NCBI RefSeq assembly: GCF_001949145.1
Contig: NW_019091539.1
Location: forward strand, 670,879 to 734,878
Direction of reading: 5' to 3'
DNA from: Acanthaster planci
Lineage: Eukaryota; Echinodermata; Asteroidea; Valvatida; Acanthasteridae
DNA length: 64,000 bases
The notes beneath the pieces are model-generated. The model was given only the letters and a program-made list of their open reading frames with translations, made no database searches and had not been told where the DNA came from. Position 1 is the stretch's first letter. Each line of letters begins with the position of its first letter. The translations under genes and the position numbers were made by a program. Shown piece after piece: positions 47,142 to 59,100 of the stretch.

Positions 47142-50100
47142 CTGGAAAAGGAAAAAACAAGAGTGCTGAATAACAAAGTAATCATTTTCAAAGTTACGAT
47201 CATTTTCATGCATATTTTTACCCAATGCTAGACTCTTCCCGAGAGTGGAGTGAAGTTTTGCTCTCTCAAACCATCATGTTAATTAAGGTTACATGGTTAC
47301 AAAATCACCATCACTGAGTAAGGAAGAACCAATTGACTTCAAGATACAGGACTAATTGATGTTCACTGTCCTGCTCAAGGATATAAGGACCATGCTTCTC
47401 TCAGTGTGATTAACAACATGTCCTGCCAATGAAAGTCCAAAACATACCAAATCAGGTAAAAAGCCTGAACATTTGAAGAGCCTAGTATTTAGAATTTTTC
47501 ACCCACAGGTTCACCTACCATTCTTCTCTCGCGCACTTTGATCCTGTCCCTGTCACGTCCCCGGTCCCTGCCCCGGTCCCGCCCCCGGTCGCGTTCCCGG
47601 TCCCTCTCCCTCAGCCGCTCCTTCTCTCGCTCCCGTTCTCGCATCCGCTGCCGCATCTGTTCCCGCTCGCGCTCCCGCTCGCGTTCCCGGTCCCGGCCGC
47701 CGCGGGCCGAGGGGGGCATCAGGGGTGTCGGGTAGTCCCCCATGCTGCCCCGGGGGTGGGGCATGGCCCCCGGTGGCGGCGGCATGCGGCTGTGGTGGTG
47801 GTGGTGGTGGGGCGGGGGTGGGTAATGAGGGGAGAAATTGTCCACCGGATACATCTGTAATGGGAAAGATCCCAGGATGTGGCTTTGTTTTAAAAGAGAC
47901 TGCAACTTTGATGCCAGGAACAGCAATGCATTTGAAACTGTTCTACACCTTGTAAAAAGAGAAGCAACATCTGACTCTGCCAAAAGCAAAGGGATAAACA
48001 AGGCAAACCTCCTACTGGGTCATACCCTGACAATGCAACATGATTTTTCACCACACTCTCACAGACTGGAATGATATTTGATGTTACAATTGACCTGTAT
48101 TGGTGTACAAGTACATTCGCATGCCAACATGCACAAACTCTACTGAGATCCATGTATTGCATCTCATTTTACACTTGGAAGCCATATTTTAAAAAAATCA
48201 TCACTTAAAATGTTAACATTGTTGCCAACACCATAAAAGTAACATGTGGAACAAATGAAGAAATGGGAAGAATATTCCTTTTCATAAGTCTAGGTCCAAC
48301 GTCATTTTGTTGTGCACTTTCTAATTGATCTATGCTACAATTCTGATTTCATACACAAAAATCAAGGCCAATCGATGGGCTTTAAAACTTGGCTGCATAG
48401 GCAAGACACTTTCTGAAGAACCAAACTGAGCATGAACTGACACTGAATGTTCCCACTGCTGAACAAGCTCCACTATTGAATTAAAAGGCAAATACCTCAG
48501 AGTTGTCAGCACAAGTAAATTTCCCTTGCAACATTTACAAGCTTGATCACTTGTAAAAACTTAAGACTATATTGAGGAATACACGTCACTCAACTGCAGG
48601 TGTAGCTGCATAATATATACATATGTGCTTGCAACTTATTGATTCATATCATCTGAAAAGGGATGGTGTGTAGAGCAACTTTAATTCCTTGGTTCACAAC
48701 TGACCAGTCTGGTAACTGGTAAGAGCTCAAAGCTTGAAGGCAAGGGCTGTTATGGTAACAAGACCCCTAGCCAGTTTAAAAAGACTGGGTTTGAAATCTT
48801 CTCAGCTCACTACTCTTCCGACTTAAAGCACCGTTCTGGTCAAAATGCTAAAAGGAATCAAGAACTGACCAATTTTCAGGGAGTCTGTTCTTTCATTTCA
48901 CTTCATCGTTTGTACACATCCCTCCTGACCACGTCAGCGGCAGGTGCCTTGAACTTTAAACAATTAAACTGACGCTTGTGCAATACATACTGCTCCGTAT
49001 GACAAAGAGTGCAATGACGCAGCATTTCCCAGTGATTCAAAGCACCCACAGTACGGGTAACTGACCAATAGGATAGGCCATGCTATCCTTAATATTTAAG
49101 AACATGCTACCCTGCCTCAGTATTCAGCTCTAAAATAAACAGCAAACAGGCTGCACAGGTTTTGTGAGCAGCTATGATAAGCCTTACCGGTGGCTGGTGG
49201 TGGAATTGTTGCATGGGCATTGGAGGGACTTGCCGACTGTACTCTCGCATGTAATCTGAATAGGACTGAAGGCCAAAGGAAAGAAAAAGAAGAAATATCA
49301 AATAAAAAAAAATCAATTAAACGGTTCAATGTGGCTGCATTAACCCTAACCCTCCTCAATCCTTCACCTGTTGGAGGACTGAGGAGTGTTAGGGTTAAAA
49401 GGCTTGTTGGACCTGAGGATTACTCATCAAACAGCTGGGTAACCTGCTGTGAGTTTGACTGGATAGGGAGGGCAACTGTTTAAGGATGCCTATTAACGTA
49501 GTTCAGCTGCACAGTAACTCTGGGCAACACCGCCGAGTGCTGGCGAAATGTACGCACTGGAGGTACTTGTGTGGATTATGACAGCAAGTTACACACAATA
49601 CACATATGCTGCCATGGTGTATTTCCGTCACAAAATTTTAGGAAAGGCTTTTGCCCTTTCCAGCATCCTGTATTGGGCATAAAACTGCTTTGATATGGAA
49701 CATGACCTTACTTTACTCTCCTAGGGAAACACCATGGATCCAAGGGGGGGGTGTGGATCCACTACAGGGGATAAAATTCAACACAGTGTACATGTAATAG
49801 TGTGCCATCCGAGAGACTTTGCGCTACCTACAATAGCTAGCCAACTTGGCCAGGGTTTAATGTGAAATACAAATGGCTGGAAACACTTCTTTTCCAAGTA
49901 AGGAAGCACACAAAGAATCCTGAAGAAACTTACTCCATTCATGACCACATCTCTTGGGACGTCTGAGTAGTGTGTCCTAGAACAAAGGAAGAAACGGTGT
50001 CAGGCGATTCACATCTCCACAGAGCTTATATTTTCCATAGCTCCATACTCCCAATGAAGTCTGCATTTTGCGTCTAATCATAAACACCTCAGAAAGCCTC

Positions 50101-53100
50101 CCTATTCAACAACTTGACCCTGTATTAACATTTGACGATGCCGCTAAAAAGCGATAATGCCCACTGCATAAATCACACACTGGTGCCTGGATACGAGACG
50201 GTTTAATTGGTTCTGATTGGTCAAGAGTCTGCGTTCACGCGGCTCGACACACGCGCGCCAAGTCCATATAAGGAGATTCTTTTGGACAACTACAAAATAA
50301 AATGGACGGCAGTGTTTGGGAAAATGAAAGTAAAATTCTACAACAAAATCGTTGGAAATCTGTCACATAATGACCTCTTTTGACTCTAAAAAAGGTATTT
50401 CAGAATGGGAATAAATAAGTGCTAGGCCGGTAATGTTTAAGACCGGAGGAGAATGAACGCTGATAATGCCCTCACCTGAGGTTGCATCCATTCTCCTGAG
50501 CTGGTCTTAAATGAACAATTAATACCAGCCAAGTATATACTTATTCCCTTAAGATCACATACCAGTTTCTAAACAGGTCTGCAGAAGATGGTGTAAATGG
50601 TGGATGGTCATTATGGACATAATGATGCCTTTGTCTACCCATAATCCCCTCGCTGCTCTGTGAATCCAAAAACCCTTACCCTTTCAGAGGTCAGCAGTCT
50701 TACCCTATGCATTAGTGTGCAATACTGTACACTCTGTAGAACTGTCCACAATAAGTATTTGTGCCAATATGAATTGAGCCATTTGCCTTCTTCGCAGGAG
50801 GACCAGGCATTTCATATTCATTTTGGAGTGGTATCCTGACACTATGCTCACCTTGGGCGCTTTCTGTCCATAAAGTAGGCTGTAGAAAAAAAGATGGTAA
50901 TTTGTCATTATTTGACTGGATACTGAAGACCATTGACTTTTTCAGATTGAATCAAATGATGCCAAGGAGTGAACACAAAAAAGAAAGGCCGACTCATAAC
51001 CATACTCTCAGCCCCGTCATAAGTAATCACCAAGCCCCCACCTAATCTCTTGCCTTTCACATTTACGACAGACTTGAATCTCCACTATATATTCTAAAAT
51101 GACTGACAAAAAAAGGAACAGCAGCCTGAAATGATATGGCTCATGATGCTGTCTAGTCTGGTTTTTCACATTGTGGTTGGCTACTGCCAAATGAGGAAAC
51201 AGAATTTCTTTTGGGTAATTATAGAAATTAGACAACTTTTGCTGTGCTGTTTTGCCACTTCAGTATATTACAGGTGACATGCACACACCTTTTTGCCCTA
51301 CCACAGCAAATGTAGCCACCCCTTTTCCAAGTCTAGGGTGATATGACCTTATTTTAAGTGAGTCAACTTACGATCTCTGGGCATGGGTCTGCCCCTGCTG
51401 GGCCTACTATCCAGGTAACCCTCTCGGCGGCGTCTACTACTGTACAAGGTAAAAAAAAAAGTTACCAGCATGAAATAAGGGAGTTATTTAAAATAAGATG
51501 GTGTCTACTACTTTGCAAGGAAAAAAAAAACAATTTACGAGCTTGCAATAAGAAGTTTCCAAAAAGCAACAAAATTCAAATATCACGATTGCAATGCTCC
51601 CGACATCAAAATCAAAACTACTGACAGTCAGAGAAAACTGTTGTGTGTTCTGTTGGCAGAGCGACGTTCTCTTCCATTCAGGTAAATCATGTTAGCACTG
51701 TTCGAAAATAAGAGTTGCTAATATCAAGAATGCAGTGATGAGGCACTTCCAGAAATAATACATCTCAGATGTCACTGCATTATAATCCACACCTTTGGTG
51801 AAACCTTGTTAACCACTTCCCGCCGGGGAGCCCAGTTCTGGAGACCTTGGCTGTATATGCCTGGCCGGGGTGCCCGGAATCGAAACTTTATTTATGAAAA
51901 AATATAAAGTCGCCCGGCTTTTTAGAAAAAGTTTACTTGCTGCCAGTCAGCTGTTAGGACTTGCCAATCAAGGTTTATATGCTGTCTGCAGAGTGCTGGC
52001 CATTTTTAGCGGAGGTACATGTAATCTGTCATTGTTTTGAAACAGTACTATTGTTTGCCGCTGGCAGCGCCTGCTGATTATCAGCAGGGACAAAAGCGCT
52101 CGTGGTATCTGTACTAATGTACAGACAACACCACTGTCCAGCAACACACTGGGCCAATTTCCAGAACGAGGAAATCACGCAACACCGCACAAAACGGGCT
52201 CTTTACGGGCAGCGTGCATGGCTGCAAGTCTCACACGTCAATGGAGGTTGCCTGTCAGATAAGACATGCCACAAGACTGTGATTTGTTTGGGTGTACCCA
52301 TCCATAAATGAACATAAGAATGTCTGAAGAATTTTGAAAACATAAAAAAATGAAATAGTGCCCGGCAGCGGGTGATGCATGCCGCTAAACTCCAACCAGC
52401 AGGAAGTGGTTAAGAATGTTCTATCAAATTGAGCATTTTGCATACCCGTCATTTTTGGCCTCACTGTGAATGCATTACATTTCCCAGAATCTTTTAAAGA
52501 CCTTTGAGGGATGTTCTTTCCAAACCGTTTGAGAAATGGGGTAAAGTTTCAGACAAGCTGCGGCTTAAATTTGAATTATGAGAAAAACCCATCAGGCATT
52601 GAAAGAAAAACGGATCTTGCTCGTGACTACGTACTTGATGACCATTTACTTGCAAAGTAATATTTCACATTGGCTTTCAACAGAATAGCTGCAGAATTTA
52701 CATGGCATCTGCAGTTACTGTGTGAAAAGATGATCGTACTTTCCCATTCAGTGACACTTCATCTCTGGTGACTTGCAATAATTCCTGGTTGGAGTAAGTG
52801 AAATTTGGCCTTTTTATGTCTCAGAGTTGGATTATGAGCGGACATAAGAGCATGACCAATTATTTGGTTTGTCAGTTGACTAGTGGTGCAAGTCGAGGAC
52901 TATTTTTTTCAAATCCTCTTGAGTTTTCAATGTCTGGCCTGATTTCATGGATATTAGAGTCTTATCTCTTGGAACGGCTCGTATTGCTTTTGTATTTTCT
53001 ATCTATTACATGACCATTTCATTAGCTTGGTATGCTCTGATTTTTTTGGCAGCTTGCATTTTAGAATAGTACACTTCCACAAAATAAAAACGTACATCAG

Positions 53101-56100
53101 GAAGTATTGTGCCATTTTCACCTCAAATTTCTAAAACGACAGCCCACAAAATGGAAACAATGTAGGTGTAAGGGTGTGGCCTTTACGATAACACATACCA
53201 GATGTCTGCAAAGGGTGATTATATTGTCCCAGCATCGTAAATGTCCATGTTAGCACAAACGCCATTTCATTTGGGGCAAAGTTCCATTTTTGGGTCAAGA
53301 AGTACACAAATCCTCACAAAATTGTGACTTTTTGGATCGTCCATATTGGAAATGTCCACGCAATTGGTCCACTTGTGCACTCTTCTTGCTGTATAGGATA
53401 GAGTGATGTGCAGTGCGGTGGACAATGCACGCCTACTACACTATTAGGCTTGGCTTTCAACTCTGTGTCCATTGTGGCTAAGATCCATCAGCATGTGATT
53501 GGGAGACAAATAGATGCAGTTCTAAGTACAGTCAGGACACCGGTCATTTCCCATAGGACTGAACAAAGTTCAGCCCGCCATGCATGCAAACTGGGCTTTG
53601 AAGGCCGTGCACTGGAGCCCATAAAGTGTCATCACAGTGGATTGTGGATATGCTTGTGGACTCGGCATCAACTACACACTGGCTTGTGAACATCAACTAC
53701 GTGCTGGATATTAACGTCCAAGGAAGGAAATATCCTGAGATGGTATGGCAGTGCCTTCTGCTAAGTTGTGTGTCAAAGCAGTGGTAACACAGATGGGCAA
53801 ATGGTACGCCAAGCACAAGTACCAAGTAATAATTTCAATAATCTGAGAGCGTTCTCAGATCTGGTATAAAAGATACACGTCCAGGTCCAACTACCAGCAC
53901 AAACGCATTATGTAGAAGGGCAATGTAGAAACAAAATAAACACATAAGGCAACTGCAAGTGGTGTGGTGTGATCTTGAGGCAACCCCCTCTTCAGAATCC
54001 TCCATCTAAAACACATTTTGGATTCAGGATCCTGTCCCCTCGGTCAAAACCACTGTGAATCCCTGAATCCAGAGTAGAAGATCTGCTTCCGCCAAGATGC
54101 GCTGTGTAGATTATTACCAAGGTGCCTTGGGCACGCAATGATTGAGGGAAAGTCCATTCCTTAGCGGAAGTGTTCTGCCTGGGGTGTGGGAGGAGGGTAA
54201 AAAATAATCAAATCACAGATAGAGTCCGTGGGGAGAGAGAGAGGAATCCTTGGGGAATCAGCCGCGAAGTGGCAGCAGAATTTTTAAGTCGTTTCAGCGA
54301 TGGACACACAGCTGATGGCCTCAGCCAGGTGGTGGGGGAAGAACCTGACGGGATCCGTCACCATTTCTGCTCAGAGAGTGGGGGGAGGAAGACAGGTTAG
54401 CCTGACTGGTTAGTAATGGTTAATGGATGCATAGCTGCTGTTGGAGTGTACCAGGAACTAGAGTCATGCAGGATGGACACAGAGGAAATGGCACCTCTGT
54501 GGCAAAGAATGACATGCACAGGCAATGGTGGCAGCGGCGGGATAAGAAGACATGTTGACCTTAACGCTTTCTGGAATGGAAAGTTGGTCAAATTTGGCTC
54601 AACCATTCAAAAAATATGCACGCTAAGGCCGTTTTTCTGTATTTGAAGACGGCATACCCTGAATCCCTGGCACTCACCACTGTGTGCACTGCCTCTTGAG
54701 TTTGGAACCCACATTGTTTCTGCTAATGCCAGCCCAGGCATACCAAATATATTCGCACATGGCAATGCTGATCTAACTGCTTTTAACAGTTCACGCCTCA
54801 AGACGTCTTAACATGATCTGATCATCTATATTCACAGCCTGGGGCAGCTGAAGGCTTCAACCGTTGAAGCTTCCCCCGAGTGCACCCCATTTGTTCTGTG
54901 CAAACACATACACACACGACATCTGGGGAGATTGCTAAGGCAGGCAGCATGAATAAGAACTCGACAGTAGTCGATGGCCTGCTACAGTTGCAAATATCAC
55001 TGTGGCAAGGGCCTCAAGAGTGCTAACAAAATATGCATTGATGGTAAGAAAAAGTGTGACAATAGTGCACACTTGACTCTCTGGAGTCGGTATTTGTGGG
55101 ATTTGGCTGTATTTTAAAGGTGGGCAAATGCTAGAAGTTCAGTATTTTGGACAAAAATATGCGGTATGGGACTGGTTAATACTAAAAAAATCTGGCCTGT
55201 TCTTTAATATCGGAACCAAGTCAGGGAAAGCATCGTGTTCCTTAACCACAGTCCCAAAGTAACTTTTCAAAGGTGATAAAGTGAGAGGTAAGACTTGGCC
55301 ATTGTGCATCGGGCACCCATACTGTTGTTCCCAGCTTGTGCGCATTCAGCTGAAAGTAATTTTTGCATACCCTTCTCCATGTGCACATAAAATTGGGGCC
55401 CATGCATTGGAGCTCAGGGCCCATATTCTTCAACAAGAATGTCCCGCACCGACCTAGAGCTTTTCAAGCACTGGGTTGCTGCCTCACATTACATGTGCCA
55501 TGTCTTACAACATATAAATGAGTGATATAAAAATGCCTTCGGTAACACTGGCATAACAAAGAGTTTTTCATTAATTGTATCATCAAGAAACAAAACAGCA
55601 TCTGTCCGACTTGCTGGATGTAAAGTTGCAACTCATTCAAATGAACTGTCCAGCTGCATGCTGTGGGATTTAACCCTCAGAGGCTGGTGCACACGTGAAG
55701 TAACAGCCTGACATGCTGTGGAGCGGTCCGACATCGGACCCAGAAACAGCCTAACGTGCCGAGGTGACTGGCTGCTGTCGCTCGCAGCATTCAACTTTCC
55801 AGCAACATCACCAACTTTGTTGGGTGTGACATGAGCACCATACGGCTATCCATGGCAGATGACCCGTTGAAGGTGGACCTTGAGACTCCAGCACCTACCA
55901 GATATCACAGAGACTGTCCTCTCTCACACATTTCTCCATCAAGAGAATGCTCAGTTTGTTAAAAAATGGTCAAAGACTGTAGTGTCCAACCTTACCGTAA
56001 ACCGGCCATCAGGCCAGTATTTTCAATACCTTACACAGTTCTGCTGCTAAGAGACACTAACAACACAGTCCTTCGCCCATGTTCGGGGCCATGTGACCCC

Positions 56101-59100
56101 CTTTTCTGCTCTATGGTTATAAAGTCCACGATTACTCCATTGAGAGGCTGTAGTCCATCATCAGGGGCCACATGACCCCTTTCCGAGCGGTAGCATCCTA
56201 GACAGCTCGAGTCCGTGTTTTTAAGGCCATAAGGCTGGAGTCCTAACCTCAGTGGTTCCCGGTTCCTGCGGGTGGCCATCTCACGGCGCCGGCGCCGGGC
56301 ATCTCGCAGGATCTCCACCACGTCAATGTGCTCGTCTTGTGGGAAGAGTCGGCAGAGGGCCTCACCGCAGCGCGTCTCAACCTCCTGAAAGACAGAGGGG
56401 GACACAGACAAAGGAGAAAAGGTCTAGAATCTGATGACGTTTTAAGAAGGTGCATCTGCGTCCCATGAACGACCCAGCATTTGGCCTCAGGGTATATTGG
56501 CTACAAACACAACCGTACTCAGTAATCACTGAACACGAGTGAGACACTTCTGCCTTGAAGCAATTTGATATACTGTACATGCTCTACGTTTGAATTTACA
56601 CTGCACTCCACGGCACTGAACAGCTCCACACAAGGCGCGCAATGCAATTTACCCTTGGCGCAGTGCAACACACAGTGTGATATGGACATATGTCCATATC
56701 ACACACAGTGTGATATGGACATAAGTGGACATTGTGATATGTAAGTGGACATTGTGATATGGACTTATGTCCATATCACACTGTGTGTGATATGGACATA
56801 AGTCCATATCACAATGTGTGTGATATGGACTTATGTCCATAAGTCTGATTGCAATCAGCAATTCTGATTTATGAGTTTTGCCCTTACCCGATTTATATTT
56901 ATAAACACTGTATACTCGGTGCTTGTCCCAGACTTGCGTCCCCACCACAAAAAGTACATCTCGCGACAGCAATTCTGATCGACCAGTAAGCTTGCTTGCA
57001 GATAACTGCACATCTTGATACACTGAGTATTAAACGCTATGAAATATGGTCCATAACTCCCGTTGATCAAACAATTTTTGCTTTAAATTTGCAAAGAAGC
57101 ATACTTGGCTCTTACCTGTCCGTCGCGTCCTATCTTCACTGGTTTGTTGTCATTCCAACTGTTGAAGAGATGTCCCGTCTTGCTGAAGGCAAGCTCTTGC
57201 CTTGGCAGGGTAATGGAAGCCACAATGAAAATATAAGATAAGCTCACAACAATTTCAAGAATTATGTAGCAAAGCCTACACGGCCTTAACCCTAACACTC
57301 CTCAATCCTTCACCTGTTGGAGGACTGAGGAGTTTTACGGTTAATGAATTGAAAATATCAGCTCCCAGGGTCAAGCAAAGGGTGACTAATTTTTTCTCTT
57401 GAGAAAAACCAGGGTGGGGGGATCCTTCAAAATCTATCAATTTTTGCAAGTGGATGACCAAGTCCCCGTAACTGCTGTTGGCATTGGTGAAGCAGGGGTT
57501 GTGAAAAAGGAATTCAGTCTCTCGATTCTTAAGGTGCTAGGGATGCAGAACTGACCTGGTAATCCAGTCTATTTTGAAGACACCGCCCAGCACCGAGCGA
57601 CTCATTCCGTTGGGCAGGACCCAGTTGATATTGGGGCCGTCTCGTCTGGACTCTGACCTCATGCGCGCAAAACCTAGAGGAGAAATGGACCAGTAAAAGT
57701 AGTCTGAACAAAGCCTCAACATGGCTGCAGCTGAATTATGTGGCTGCGGCTAGAAACAATACATGGGTCTTTGGAAAATGCATGTGGCCGCTAGATGGCA
57801 GCTTCCATTCGCATGCACATTATTAAAAGCCATAGTCACGTTATTCGGACAAAATAGAGTCCAGCATGCTGCTAGCCTTTGGGGCCTGTGATGGTCGACC
57901 TTTTTCAACATTTTTCAGGTAATGTACACAGCGACTAATCTGATTGTACACAACACCAGGCTGCTAATACCCAATTCAAGGCATTTCCAAGGCAAAACTG
58001 TCAGCAATCAATGACCACAATCCATCAGCTCCACAAGCTTTGGGGGCAAAGCCTGAACTGAGTCAAAATGATTTCCCCTTGGGAGAGGTGTTCACGGAGA
58101 CTCACCTTGAAATTTTCCACTTTCCTTGACGGAGAAAATAAGCAGGACATTCCGAGACTCACGGAACGCTTGATTCAGCATCTGCTCATTGTTGGGCAGA
58201 GTAGACCACACTCCCTATTTAGACATCAGGGGGGAACACACAGTCAACAATAACCTCTTACACACAACATGCAAGGGAGGGGCACCCGATCAGTTTCCCA
58301 CAAGCTTTAGCGATTTCTTGAACACCAAAAAAAACGTTCTTCCTTTTTATCACTAAATGCAAATGATCTCGGAGAAGGGAACTATCACGCGTCTAGATAG
58401 GCCAAAATTCTCAAGTATAACCTAATGAACTATGCCTGTGAACCAACACAGCTTCGCTGTCTGAATGCACAGCATTCGCACAGGGTGACCGACAGCCTCC
58501 AAACAATAGTAACTGGTCATTACATACATACCCTGGCCTTGGCCAAGGCCACATTCTCATGGTTGTTGCTCTTGATGAGGAAGTAGCGGGCATCTCTGAA
58601 CAGGTACTTAAGCTTGGAGGTTGGATCTGCTGAGTAAACGGGCAAAGAACATGGTTGCAAACTGTCAACAACTTGGAACGTGGTGCCAGAGCCTTTCTGA
58701 ATTCTTACAAATCTGCTGGAAACCAGTGGTAACGTGCAAGGCAAACAATGGGCAAGCTTTACGCGCCTCCCCTTGGTCAAATCTTCCGAAACCTTTCTGC
58801 TGGGAGGAATCTGGAACGGTGTTTCTGCTTTTTTCCCTAAAAGAACTACTAATGGTGATGCCATTTGGGTGTCAAGAAGAACTGTGAAGGTTCCAAGCTC
58901 TCTTTATTTGATAAATATCATTTCCAGTGTTACTCGGCTTGTCTGAATTAACAGATAAATTGTTCTTGTCAAAAATGCCCTTCTGGGGTCTGTGATGAGC
59001 AGTTACTGTCTTTGGTAGAAGAGAGAACTTTAATAATGTGTATTTGGAGAGATTGGATGTGGATCAAAAGGGACTTCAATCATTGAAGTGGGCTGCCTTG

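Noticed and set aside
47538-47735. Arg/Ser-rich plus-strand frame
   Set aside because: Antisense shadow of the Arg/Glu/Asp repeats of YTHDC1.
49340-49398. Interstitial telomere repeat (CCCTAACCCT)
   Set aside because: Only one and a half units per end, and arranged as inverted ends of a TTAA-flanked hairpin.
56649-57023. Minus-strand frame with repeated YHTQCDMD and YVHITLCV units, like a repeat protein
   Set aside because: The periodicity is the intronic palindrome array; it is not bounded by phase-compatible splice sites.
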